DNA from: Moringa oleifera
Taxonomy: Eukaryota > Streptophyta > Magnoliopsida > Brassicales > Moringaceae
Reading direction: 5' to 3'
Length of the DNA: 64,000 nt
Assembly (NCBI GenBank): GCA_021397835.1
Contig: JAJFZO010000896.1
Location: 4,380,501 to 4,444,500, forward strand
Shown here in pieces: positions 12,563 through 24,262 of the stretch. Under the pieces are notes generated by a model that did no database searches, had not been told where the DNA came from, and saw only the letters and a program-made list of their open reading frames with translations. Position numbers and translations under genes: made by a program. Positions within the stretch are counted from its first letter, which is position 1, and every line of letters starts with the position of its first letter.

Positions 12563-15383
12563 TAAACACAATGGCTCACATAAGGCTCTCATGGCTTGGC
12601 TGTCACCTGTGCTGTGGCCGCATGGTGGGCCTTCTAACCATGCGATGGGTGCAAAAGGTAGCAGTGGCTTGCCTTTCATGCCAATGGTCCGTGCAATGTG
12701 GCTCCCTTCACACACTCACTGGGAAGTCTATCGAGTGATAACGATGAGGGTCTAGCTCACGTGGAGCGCCATGACTTGGCTGACACGCTAACTGTGGTTG
12801 TAAATTAGGCCTTCTACCTATATCATAATTATTGGGGGTAGCCGTGGCTTGCTTCTCGTGCCTATGTTTTATGCAACAAGACTCCTTTGGCATGCTCGCT
12901 GGGTAGTCTATCGACAGACAGCGACAAGGGTCTAGCTCGCATAGGATGCCCATGGCTTGGCTAGTGTGCCTCCTACGATCGCATGCAAGGCCTTCCACCT
13001 ATGTTGCATTTACTAAAAGTAGTCGTGGCTTACCTCCCATACCTTTGGGACGCTCGCTAAGGAGTTTATCGAGGAATAAGGACAAGGGTTTCGCTGGTAC
13101 ACTTATTGCTGCCACACTCTCGGCCTTTCACCCATGTCGTACCTGCCCAAGGCAACCATGACTAGCCTCTTATGCCCATGGTCTATCCTATGTGGCTCCC
13201 ATGGTACGCTCATTAGGAAGTCAATCTAGGGAAAACAACAAGAATCTGGCTCTAGTGAGGCACCAATGGCTTAGCTGGTGTGCTCGTTATAACCACCCAA
13301 TGGGCCTTTCTCTTGTGCACTATATAGTCATGGCAATCGTGGCTTACCTCCTGTGGCCATGGTCCATGCAACGCAGCTCCTTTAGCACGCATGCTGGGCA
13401 ATCTCTTCAAGGATAGCAACATGGTTCTAGCTACCGTGTAGCGCCAACGATATGGCGGTGCCTATTGTGGTCGCATGTTGGACCTTCCACACATGTGATG
13501 CCTATTTGAGGTATCAATGCCTATTTCATGCCCAAGTCCCATGCAACATGGCTCCCTTGGCACGCTGTTTAAACTATCCATCAAGAGATGGGGACGAGGG
13601 TTAGGCACGCGTGGGGCACGCATGTTGCAACCTTATGTTGGGCCTTTCATCCGTGCCACCCTAGTTAGGAGAAACCATGGCTTGGCTCCCATGCCCATCA
13701 TCCATGTGACATGGCCCCCTTGGCACCCTTTTAAGGCAATTTGTCGAGGGATCGCAAGGAGGATTTAGCTCCCTAGGATGCCTATGGGTTGGTTAACACC
13801 CCTGCTACGATCGTAAGCTGGGCTTTTCACCGATGACGTGCTTGCTAGAGGTTGCTGTGGCTTGCCTCCCATGCCCATATTTTGTGCGATGTGGCTCCCT
13901 TGGCACACTTACTTGACAGTCTTTCGAGGGATGACATCGAAGGTGTAGCTCATGTGGGGTGCCCATGGGCCTTCGACTAATGCGATGCCCATCGAGGGCA
14001 ACTGGGCTTACCTCTCGTGCCCATTATCTGAATAGTGCGACTTTCTTTGAACATTCGTGGAGCAGTCTATCGAGGACTGTGATGAGGGTCAAGCTCACAT
14101 GGGGCACCCATGACTTGGCTAGCGCGCTTGTTGTGGTCGCTCGTTGGGCCCTCCTCCCATCATAAGCCCACTAAAGGCAGCTATGGCCTACCTTCTGTGC
14201 CTATGGTCCATGCGATATGGCTCCATTGGAACACTCAGTTAACAGTCTATCAAGGGATAGTGATGAAAGTTTAACTCATGTGGGGTGCCCATGGCCTAGC
14301 TGGCACACCTACTGCGGCTTCACCTTCGACATTTCACCCACGTCGTGACTATCAGGGGCATTCGTGGCATGCCTTTCACGCCTATGGTCCGTCTAATGTA
14401 GCTCCGTTTACATGCTCGCTAAGCAGCCTATTGAGTAACAGTGATGAGTGTCTAACTTGCATGGGGGCGCCTATGGCTTGGTTAGTGCTCCTATTACGGT
14501 CATAATTAGGCCTTCCATCTTGCTTTGCCTTCTAAGGGCAACCATGGCCTACCTCCCATGCCCATGGTCCTTATGACATGACTCTCTTGGCATGCTCGAT
14601 AGGCAGTCTACTGAGTAACAGCGATGAGGGTCTAGCATGCATGAGGGGCCAGTCCTTCTACTATGGCTACAAGCTGGGCCTTCCATCGTTGTTGCACCTC
14701 TTGAGGGCAGCCATGGCTTACATCTATGCTCATGGTTCCTGTGATGTGGCTCCCTTGGCACGCTTGATTTGTAGTCTATTAAGGGATGATGTTGAGGGTT
14801 TGGCCCGCGTGAGGTACCCATGGCTTGTCTCCCAATCCCATGGTCTGTGCCACGTGGCTCTTTTAGCACAGTCGCTGAGTAGTCTATCGAGTGACAATGA
14901 CGAAGGCTTGACTCGCATGAGGCACCCTTGGCCTCACTGGCACGTCTGCTTCAGCAGCATGTTGGGTTTTTTTGCCTATGTTGAACATGTTGAAGGCACC
15001 ATGGCTTACCTCCCATGCCCATGGTCCGTGTAGAGTGGCTTCCTTAGCATGCTTGCTTGGCAGTCTATAGAGGGATGACATCGGTGTTCTTGCTCGCATG
15101 GGGTGCCTAAGGCCTGGCTGGCACCTACTGTGGCTGGAGGGTAGGCCTCTTACATTTGCTGGGGCCAGTTATGGCTTACCACTTGTGCTAATGGTCCATG
15201 CAATGCAGCTCTTTGGTGTGCTTGTCGGGTAGTTTATTTAAGGACAATGATAAGGTTGTAGCTAATGTAAGGCTCTCATGGCCTAGTTAGCGCGCTTGCT
15301 GTGGCTGGATGCTGGGCCTTTCGCCCATGCGGTGTATGGTGGGAGCTAGCGTGGCTTGCTTCTCATACCCATGATCCATGCAA
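12563..15383 (+). repeat. Satellite family 2, block B1 (about 16 units of about 175 bp)
   Basis: A direct tandem array with landmarks GCCCATGGCTTGG, GGGCCTTCCACCCATG, CCCATGGTCCATG, GGCTCCCTTGGCACGCTC and AGTCTATCGAGGGA. The last landmark recurs about every 142-183 bp (near 12907, 13070, 13222, 13400 and onward to about 15230). The block is richer in G+C than its surroundings, so chance open frames are longer here on both strands, up to 151 codons; these overlap one another and are not conserved between units. Units correspond one to one with those of B2 (about 24263-26900), including a shared internal deletion near 13965. Confidence 0.88.
13951..14000 (+). repeat. Deletion-bearing family 2 unit in B1 (shared with B2)
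   Basis: At 13961 the unit reads GCCCATGGGCCTTC: the segment normally between GCCCATGG and GGGCCTTC (TTGGCTGG...GCACGCT, about 30 bp) is missing. The same deletion with the same end points occurs at 25702 in B2, 11.74 kb away. It marks the two units as copies of one already deleted ancestor. Confidence 0.82.
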
Positions 15384-18300
15384 CGATAGTCGCTAGCGTT
15401 GGGAAAGCCCAATGACAAAGCAATAATTGTTGATGCTGCCAAGTATTAACATCAAATTACATCAGCGATGGCCCAACGATAGTCGTTAGTGCAGGTAAAC
15501 GCGCGGGCAAGCATTGAAAAAGCCCAATGATGACCTAGCAATAGTATTAGACATTAGTATAGCCCAATAACTTTTGCACAAAAGTCATCGGTGCTGGCTG
15601 ACATTTACATCAGCTTTTAGGGAACCTAATAATAGCCTAACAACTGCTATGAGGTAGCTGCTCGTATTGGCATATGCCAGCACTAACACTAAGGGAACCC
15701 TATGACTGCGCAGCTATTATTACAGGGAAGTTACAGGTGTTGATAGTTGCTAGTGCTAACCTCGAGGGACCTAAGTGACCTAATGACAGTCGCTCACATT
15801 TAGGGAACCCAACAATTACTACTAGGTAGTCATTGACACTGGTAGACATCTGCACTTGGTTGCCATAGTGATGGCCCTGTGGAAGTCACAGGCATCGTAG
15901 ACGAGAAGGAAAGCTCTAGAGGAGCCCAACCACATCCTTGCAACTATAGTTAGTGTTGGGAGAGCCCAACAATTACTAAGAGGAAATCGTAGGTGCTGGC
16001 AAATGTTCGCATTAGCTTTGACAAAACCCAACGACTGCTTAACTATGGCCACTAGGCTGTTCTTGAAGACGCTAGGACTAGCACTATAAGAATCTAGGGA
16101 CTACCCAGCTATTATTATGAGGCAATTGCGAAAGTTGACAACACTAATGCTAGCATTAAGGGAGTCCATCGTTGACCTAATGATAGTCATTGGGGTTAAG
16201 AGAGCCCAATCATCATTGCTGGGCAGTCATTGATATTGATTGATGCCAGCGCCAACATTAGGGGAGCTCAATGATAACCCACCTTTAAATGACAACCCAG
16301 CTTTAAGGGAATCATCAACTTGCCAGCTACTATTGTAGTGCAGTTTTCAGTGTTGGCAAACGTCGGTGCCAACACTAAGAGAACTTAGGGACTACCTTAC
16401 TATTGTTGTAGGTAGTTACTGGTGTCAATAGACGTTAGTGCTTGCACTAGGGTAGCCAAGTGACCACCCAATGACGATCGTAGGCATAAGGAGAGCCCTA
16501 CGACTGTTATTAGGCAATCACTGATGTTGGAAGACATCAACACTAGGTTGCCTCAGCGATGGCTCAACGACAGTCGCTAGCATAGAAAGACGAGAGGGCA
16601 AGCACTGGAGGAGTCCAATGATAGCCTAACAACTATAGTTGGGATTGAGAGAGCCGAATGACTACTGCAGAGAAGTCACTTGTGTTGGCAGTTGCTCGTG
16701 CTAACTTTGAGGGAACCTAATGACGGCCTGGTTACTTTTATGGTGCAGTTGTCGGTGTTAGTAGATGCTAGTGCAAGCATCAAAGGAGCCTAACGACAAC
16801 CCTATGGTAGTCCCTAGCATTGGGAGAGCCCAATGATTACTGTTGGGTAGTTGCTCACTCTGCTAGGTGCAAGTGCCAACATTAAGGGAGCTTAAAGACG
16901 ACCCAACGACAATTGTTGGCACTGGTAGATATTTACGCTGAGTACCCAAGTGATGGCCCCACGATAGTCATTAGTGCATGTAAACGCAAGGGCAAGCATT
17001 AGACAAGCTCAACGATAGCCTAGCAATAGTGGTTAGAGTTAAAAAAGCCAAACGATCAATGCGAGCAAGTTGTTGGTGCTGGTAGCCGCTCATGCCAACT
17101 TTGGGGGAACCCAATGATTACTTAGCTACTGCTATAAAGCAATTGCTAGTGTTGGTAAATGCTAAAGATTGTACTAAGGCAACCCTCCTAGCGACAGTGG
17201 GTGGTGCAGCTAGGCATGATTGTAAGCACCAGACGAACCCAGTGATAGCCTAGCAATAATAGTTGGCATTGGGAGAGCCTAATGATGACTGCAGGGAATT
17301 CACTGGTGCTGGCACACGTTCGTACCAACTTTGGGGGAAACCAATGACTGCTCAACTATTTTTTTAGTATAGTTGCTAGTGTTGGTAAACGTTAGTGCCA
17401 GCACCGAGAGAGCCCAATGACGACCCTAACATAGTCATTGCATTGGGAGAGCCCAATAATTACTGTTGGAAAATCGCTAATGCTAGTAGATAGTAGCGTG
17501 AGCACTAGAGCAACTCAGCAATGACCTAGCGACAGTTGCTGGCATTAGCAAACATTCGTGCTAAGTTCCCCCAATGATGACCTAACGAAAGTTGTTGTCA
17601 GACGTAGACATGAGGGCAAGCATAGGAGGGGTGAACGACAGCCTAGCAGTACTAATAGGCACAGAAAGAACCCAATGACTTCTGCGTGGTGTCATTGGTG
17701 CTGGTAAATGTCGTGCCAGCTTTGGAAGAACCTAATGACTGCCTAACTATTCTTGTAAGGCAGTTATTGGTGCTCACAAATGCCGGTGCTAGCACTTTAG
17801 GAACCCTAAAACTACCCAACTATTGCTATAAGGCACTAATTAGTGTCGGTAGATACTTGTCCTAGCACCAATGGAGCCCAACAATGACCCAATTATAGTG
17901 GCTGGCGTTGAGAGAGCCTAACCACTGCAATTAGATAGTCACTAATGCTAGTAAATGCTTGCCATTATCATTGCCCCAACAATGCCCTAATAGTAATCTC
18001 TAGTGCTGGTAAACAGGACGGTAAGCACTAGAGGAGCCTAATGATGGCCTAGCAGTAGTTATTGGCATTGAGAGAGTCGAACAGCAGTTGCAAGGAAGCT
18101 ACACGTGTTGGTAAGCGTCCGCAGCTGCTTTTGAGGAACCCAATAACTGCCCAGCTATTGACACGAGGCAGTCTTTAGTGTTGGTTTCTGTTAGTGCCAG
18201 CACTAAGGCAATAAACGAACTTCCCAACAATTGGTGTAAGTAGTTGCTTTTATTGATAGACGTCAACACTAGCAATAGGGAAACCCTGCGACAACCTCAT

Positions 18301-19330
18301 GATGGTCGTTGATGTTATGAAAGCCAAACAAATATCGTTAGGCAGTCATTAGCGTTGGTAGGCGCTAGGTTCAGCACTGAGGGAGCTCAGCGGTGATAAC
18401 CCAATAATAGTCATAGGCGTTGGGAGCTTTACGATCGCTGTTGGGCAGTCACTTGCCCTGGTAAACATTCACACTGGGTTCCCCTAGCAAGGACCTAGAA
18501 GAAGTCATTAGCGTCAGCACGCGAGAGGGCAAGCATTAAAAGAGCCCAAATAACGACCTAGCAGTAGTAAATGACATTAAAAGAGCCAACAACTGCTGTA
18601 GGGAAGTTGCTCGTAGCAATAGATGCTTGTGTTAGATTTGGGTGAACCTAAGGATTGCTCAGCTATGGCTATAGAATAATTGTTGGTGTTAGTAGACACT
18701 AGTGCCAACACTAAGGGAACCTAGGGACTACCCACCTATTGCTATGGGTAGTTACTAGCATCGGTAGATGCTAGTGCTAGCATCAGGGGAGTCCAACGAT
18801 GACCCCATGACAGTCATTAATGTTGGGAGAGCCCAACGATTATTATTAAGCAGTCATTAAGGATGATAGATGCCAACATCAACATTCAAGGAGCTTAATA
18901 TTAATCTAGCTTTAGCGGAATCGATAACTTCCCAACTACTACTGCAGTGTAATTACCAGTGTTGGTAGACGCCGAAACTAGCAGTAAGAAAACCCATTAT
19001 TATTGTGAGGGAGTTGCTCGGGTCGATAAATGCTAGAGCTTGCATCGAGAGAGCCCAACGATGACCCAATGACTATCTTAGGCATCGGAAGAGCCCAATG
19101 ATTGCTGCAACGCAGTTGCTAGTGTCGATAAACGCTAGTGTTAGTGGATGCCAACCACTCTTTCGCTATAATGATGGTCCAACAGCTATTGCTACTAGTA
19201 GATGCGAGCATTAGAGGAGCTCAACAACGGCCTAGCAGAAGTTGTTGGCATTGAGAGAGTCCAATGAAGATAGAGGGAAGTCATACATGGTGGTAGACAC
19301 TCGTGCTAGCTTATGAGGAACTCAACGACT
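15384..19330 (+). repeat. Satellite family 1, basic units (type F)
   Basis: Tandem family 1 units of about 400-490 bp, best tracked by the (G)GGCAAGCA(C/T)TAG landmark near 15508, 16596, 16990, 17612, 18031 and 18527. Sub-repeats start with variants of GGGAGAGCCCAACGA at spacings of 39-74 bp. No gene or transposon is seen. The segment begins where B1 ends on the shared motif CAACGA at about 15383. Confidence 0.85.
16271..16306 (+). repeat. 18-bp tandem duplication inside a family 1 unit
   Basis: ATGATAACCCACCTTTAA at 16271-16288 is followed at once by ATGACAACCCAGCTTTAA at 16289-16306; the two copies differ at two positions. The homologous places near 18900, 30093 and 56370 have one copy, so this is a local event. 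Confidence 0.8.
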
Positions 19331-20110
19331 GCCAAGCTATTGTTACTGAAGTAGTCGTTGGTGTTGGTAAGGGCTAGTATTAGCACTAGAGGAGCTCAAC
19401 GACGATGACCCAATGATAATTACAGGTGTTGGGAGAGCCTTACAACTACTAGTGGGCAGTCGCTTAAGCTGGCAAATATTTACACTAGAACAGCTCAGCG
19501 ACGAGTTAGAGATTATCATTGGCACTAGTAGACATGTGAAGTGGGTTCTCATAGTGATGGCCTAGTGGATGTTAACTAACCCTAACGCCTACATTGAGGG
19601 AGCCTTGAAACTACCCAACTATTACTGCGAAGCAGTTGCTAGTGTCGGTGGACACTAGTGCTAGCATCGAGGGAGCCTAGCGACATCCCTATGATAGTTC
19701 CTAGCATTGAAAGAGCCCAATGACTGCTGCTCATGAGTTGCTGGCACTGTTTAAGGCTAGCACGGCACTAGCGGAGCTCAACGATGACCCAACAGCAATC
19801 GTTTGCATTGGCAAACATTTGTGGTTTGTTCCCCTAATGATAGCCCAATGATAGTTGCAATTGTAAGTAAAAGAGTCCAACAACAGTGCAGTAGCAATAA
19901 TTGGCATAGGGAAGGCGCACCGACTACTCAGGGAAGTCCCATGTGTTAGCAAACATCGATGCTAGCACGAGGGGAACCTAGGTACTGCTTAGCTATTGTT
20001 ACGGGGCTGTTACTGGTGTTAGTAAACACTAGTACCAGCACTAAAGGAATCTAGTGATGACCTCATGATGATTGTTGGCATTAGGAGAGTCGAACGACTA
20101 TTATTGGGTA
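19331..20110 (+). repeat. Embedded partial type A unit
   Basis: From about 19343 the order matches the second half of a type A unit: a GATGACCCAATGATAATTACAGGTGTTGG segment, an ACAGCTCAGCGACGAGTTAGAG segment near 19491, GACATCCCTATGATAG near 19682 and CACTGTTTAAGGCTAGCAC near 19744. It is a displaced fragment of the array at 1-10837, lying between plain family 1 units. Confidence 0.78.
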
Positions 20111-21176
20111 ATCACTAGCGCTAGGGGAGCCCAGTAGTAATCACTAATGCTGGCAGACATCGGTGCTAGATTCCCTAAGTATGGCCCAATCAGAGTAGTA
20201 GGCGTAAGTAGGTGCGATGGCAATTAATAGAGGAGCTCAACGATGATGTAACAAGAGTAGTAAGCGCAAAGAGAGCCTGACGACTATTGCGGGGCAGTCA
20301 CTAATGCTAACAGACACTCGTGCTAACTGCAGCCTAATGACTACTTAGTTACAACAGTGAGGTAGTTACAGGTGTTGACAGATGAAATTACCAACATGTG
20401 GGGAACCCACGGACTGCCTAGCTATTATTAAGTAGTTGCTGGTGTCATTAGATGCCAATGCCAATATGGAAGAAACCTTATGATAACCTCATGACACTAC
20501 TTAGCAGTGGAAAAGCCCAATGATTATTGTTGGCTAGTTCCTAACGCTGGCAGACATTTACACAGGTTACCCCAGCGATGGCCTATGAAAGTCGCAGGTG
20601 CAGGTAAATGAGAAGGCAAGTCCTAAAGGAGCCCAACCATGACCTAGTAACAGTTATTGGTGCTAAGAGAGCTTAATGACTACTACAGGGAAATTGCTTA
20701 TGCTAGTAAACGCTCGTACCAGCTTTAAGGGAGCCCAATAACCACCTAGTTATTTTTGCAATCCTATTGCTAGTGTTATCAAACATCGAGGGAGCCCAGC
20801 AATGACCCTATGATAGTTGCTAGCATTGGGAGAGCCTAATAACTACTACTAAGCAATGACTGAGGCTAATAAATGGCAACACGAGCATTAGAGCAACTCA
20901 ATAATGACCTAGCGATAGACATTGGCACTGGTAGACATGAGCACTAGGTTCACCCAGTGATGGCTTAACGGTTACAGCTAGTGCAAGTAAACATGAGGGC
21001 AAGCACAATTGGGGTCGAATGATGGCCTAGCAACACTAGTAGGCATGCATTAGGAGAGCCCAACGAATTTTTCACAATGTCATTGGTTCTAGTAAAGGCT
21101 CGCACCAGCTTTGGAGAAACCCAACAACTGCCTTGCCTATTATTATGAGACAGTTATTGGTGTTCGCAAATGCTGG
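20111..21176 (+). repeat. Family 1 units with an E-like start
   Basis: The first part, near 20130-20450, matches the beginning of type E, with TAGTAGGCGTAAGTAGG near 20189 and ACAGATGAAATTACCAACATGTGG near 20376. It then continues as basic family 1 units to about 21176. No gene is seen. Confidence 0.72.
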
Positions 21177-22440
21177 TGGTAGAACTAAGGGAACCCTAAG
21201 ATTGCTTAACTGTTGTTGCATGGTAGTTGTCAGTATTGGTAGACACTAATGCTAGCATCAAAAGAGGCCAGCGATGACCCAATGACAATGGCTGGCATTA
21301 GAAAGGCATAACTACTATTGTCGGGCAGTCCCTGATGCTAATAGATGCTAGCCATTGTCATTGCCACAGTAATGGCCCAACGGCTGCCATTGATGCTAGT
21401 AAACATAAGGGTAAGCATTAAAGGAGCCCAATAATGGCCTAACAGTATGTGTTGGCATTGGGAAAGCCTAATGACTGTGGTGGGGAAGTTATAAGTGTTT
21501 GCAGACGCTCATGCCAACTTTTGAGGAACTCAACGATTGCCCAACTACTGCTACCGCGTAGTCGCTGGTGTTGGTTAACGTTGAAGTGAGCATTAATGGA
21601 ATTGAAGGACTTCCCAACAATTGGTGTGAAGCAATTGTTCTTACCAGTAAATGCTTGTGCTAGCAATAGGGGAGTGTAGTGATGACCTCGTGACAGTTTT
21701 TCACGTTAGGAGAGCCTAATGACAACTGTTGGTAGGGGCTAATGTCAGCACTAAGGGAGCTTAGCATCGATGACTTAATGATAGTTATAGGCATTGGGAA
21801 AGCCCTAAAACTACTGCTGGGTAGTCACTTGCACTAAAAAACATGTGCACTGGGTCAGCTTAGCAATGATCGAAAGACAATCATTGGCGCTGGCAAATAT
21901 TTATAGTAGGTTCTCTAAATGATGGCCTAGTTAATGTCAACCAACAGTAGCACCTACATTAAGAGAGCCTTGGAACTGCCCAAATATTGCTGTGAAGTAG
22001 TTGCTAGCGTCGGTAGGCACTAGTACTAGCACTAAAGGAGCTTAATGATGTCCTCACGATAGTTGCTAGCATTGGCAGAGCCTAATGACTACTGCGTAGG
22101 AGTGGCTGGTGTTGTTTAAGGCCAGCATATTACTAGGGGAGCTCAACGATGACCCAACGATAATCACTGGCACTGGTAAAGATCTGCATTGGGTTGCCCC
22201 AGCAATGACCCAACAACAGTTACTATTGCATGTAGAAGAGTCCAACGACGATGTAGTGGTAGTAGTTGGCGTAATGAGGGTATAAAAATTGCTCAATGAA
22301 GTCCCTAGTGCTGAGGTAATTACTGGTGTTAGAAAATGCTAGTGCAAGCACTAAGAGAATCCAACGATGACCTCATTATGGTCGTTAGCATTGAGATAGC
22401 TGAACGACCATTGCTGGGCAATCATTAGAGCTAGGGCAGC
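21177..22440 (+). repeat. Embedded nearly complete type A unit
   Basis: Carries the type A landmarks in order: AAAAGAGGCCAGCGATGACC near 21261, GCATTAATGGAATTGAAGG near 21592, GGGTCAGCTTAGCAATGATC near 21852, GTTGTTTAAGGCCAGCAT near 22111 and TGTAGAAGAGTCCAACGACG near 22230. It is shortened by about 130 bp after 22306, where TCCCTAGTGCTGAGG joins TAATTACTGGTG. It is a displaced relative of the array at the window start. Confidence 0.8.
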
Positions 22441-24262
22441 TTAGTGATGACCCAGCGATAATCATTAGCATTGGAATACATCGATGCTATGTTCCCCTAA
22501 CAATGGCCTAAGAAGAGTAGCACGCATAAGTAAGCATGAGGGCAAGTACTAGAGGAGCTCAAAGACAGCTGCGGGGCAGTCCTTGATGCTTGCAAACGCT
22601 CATATAACTTTGGGGGAACCTAAAAACTACTTGGCTTCAGCAGTGAGGCACTTGTTCGTGTTCGCAGATGAAATTGCCAACATAAGAGGAACCCAAGAAT
22701 GCCCAGCTATGATTGAGGGGTAATTGCTAGTGTCAGTAGATGCGAGTGCAAATATACAGGGAGCCTTGCAACAAGCCCATGACAATCGTTGATATTGAGA
22801 GAGCCCAATGATTACCGCTAGGTAGTCACAGACACTGGGAGGGGCCAACACCAATATTAGGGGAGCTTAGCGATGATCGAGCAATAATTGCTAACGTTGG
22901 CAGACATCTACGCTAAGTTCTTGTAACGATGACCATGCAACAGTCACTGTTGCAAGTAAACATGGGGCAAAAGTATTAGATAGGTCCAACGATGGACTGA
23001 CAACAATAGTTAACATTAAAAAAGCCCAATGATGACTACGAAAAAGTCGCTCATGCTAGTAGATGCCAGTACCAGCTTTCGAGGAACCCTATGACTGTGT
23101 AGCTACTCCAGTGTCTACTAACACCAATAACTACCCTACAATAATTGCAAGGTAGTGTCTACTGGCACGAGTGTCTACTGGCACCAGGTTGTTGATGTTT
23201 GCAAACATCGATGCTTGCTCTGAGAGAACCTGAGCACTATCTTGTAATTATTGTAGGGTAGTTATTGGTGTCAGTAGACACTCATGCCAGCATTAAGGGA
23301 GCCTTGCAATAAGCTCATAACTGTCTTTGGTGTCATGAGAGCCCAACAACTACTACTAGGCAGTCGCTGGCATTAGTAGAGGCCAATAACTACTCCTAGC
23401 GGCAGTCACTCATGCTAGTAGAGATCTGCACTAGGTTGCCTTTGTAATGGCCCAATAGTAGTCTCTAGCACAGGTAAACACGAGGACAAGCACTGAATGA
23501 GCCTAACATCGGCCTAGCTGCAGTAGTTGGCATTGGCATAGCTTAATGACTACTGCAGGGAGTGCCTAGTACAGGCTCATAGTGGCGCCAGCTTTAGGGG
23601 AACCAAATGACTAACTTGCTGCTTTTGCGATGCAGTTACTGGTGTTAGTAGACGCTAGATCTAACACCAGGAGCGTCTAGCGATGACCCCATGGTAGTCG
23701 GTGACATTAAGGATGCCTAACCACTATGGTAAGATATTCGTTGATGCTAATAAATGTTAGAGTCAGCACTAGAAGCGCTTAGCGATGACTCAATGACTAT
23801 GGCTAACACTGGCAAACATGAGTGCAAGCACTAGAAAAGCTTAATAATGGCTTAACTATAGTAAAAAACACAAGGAGAGTCCAATGATTACTGCGTGTAA
23901 GTTATTGGCACTGGGAGATGCTTGTGCTAACTTTGGGGGAACCAAAAACTACTTGGTTGTTACTACAGCGCAATTGCTAGTGTCGGCAGATGCTAGTCCT
24001 AGCACTTAAGGAACCTAGAGGCAGCCTAGCTTTTGCAATAAGGCAGTCGTTGGTATCGATAGGCACTATCAATAGCATCGAGGTAGCCTAAGGATGACCC
24101 TATAATAGTCACTAGTGTTGTGAGAGCCCATTAGTTGTGGTTAGACAATCATAAATGTTTGTAGATGCTGGTGCCAACACTAGGGGAGCCTAGCGATGAC
24201 CCAATGACAATGCTGGGTTTCACTTACGATGGCCTAGCAGTAGTTATTGGCATAGGTAAATG
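22441..24262 (+). repeat. Type E segment 2 of satellite family 1
   Basis: Aligns in order with type E segment 1, about 11.6-11.7 kb to the left: CGCATAAGTAAGCATGAGGG near 22523, GCAGATGAAATTGCC near 22664 and the AGTGGCGCCAGCTTTAG segment near 23580. It differs from segment 1 by an inverted insertion at about 23107-23187. The pair continues without a break across the E-to-family-2 junction. Confidence 0.8.
23107..23281. repeat. Fold-back inverted repeat (41-bp arms) from an inverted templated insertion
   Basis: The left arm at 23111-23151 is the reverse complement of the right arm at 23241-23281 with 39 of 41 positions matching; both mismatches are transitions. The right arm lies in normal repeat orientation, so the left arm is the inserted piece. 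Directly after the left arm come two copies of AGTGTCTACTGGCAC (23154-23168 and 23170-23184), again in inverted orientation relative to the satellite (GTGCCAGTAGACACT). The paralogue near 11505-11530 has only about 12 bp at this place. A fold-back template-switch replication error explains all parts. Confidence 0.85.

Noticed and set aside
13959..14505. Recurrent LGSLSRDNDEGLAHVG-like peptides in many family 2 frames, suggesting a repeat protein
   Set aside because: The same peptide appears because the same DNA unit is read in the same frame. The frame is lost after one to three units because unit length varies (142-183 bp), and no start, splice or codon-bias signal is seen.
14578..15033. 151-codon open frame on the plus strand
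   Set aside because: Spans more than two satellite units. The translation repeats low-information segments of the unit (LACSIGSLLSNSDEGL-like, LARSLSSLSSDNDEGL-like) and the paralogous stretch in B2 is broken by stops. It is a satellite read-through, not a protein.
12563..15383. CpG island or rRNA-like GC-rich region
   Set aside because: The higher G+C follows from the family 2 consensus, and no conserved rRNA or tRNA segment is present.
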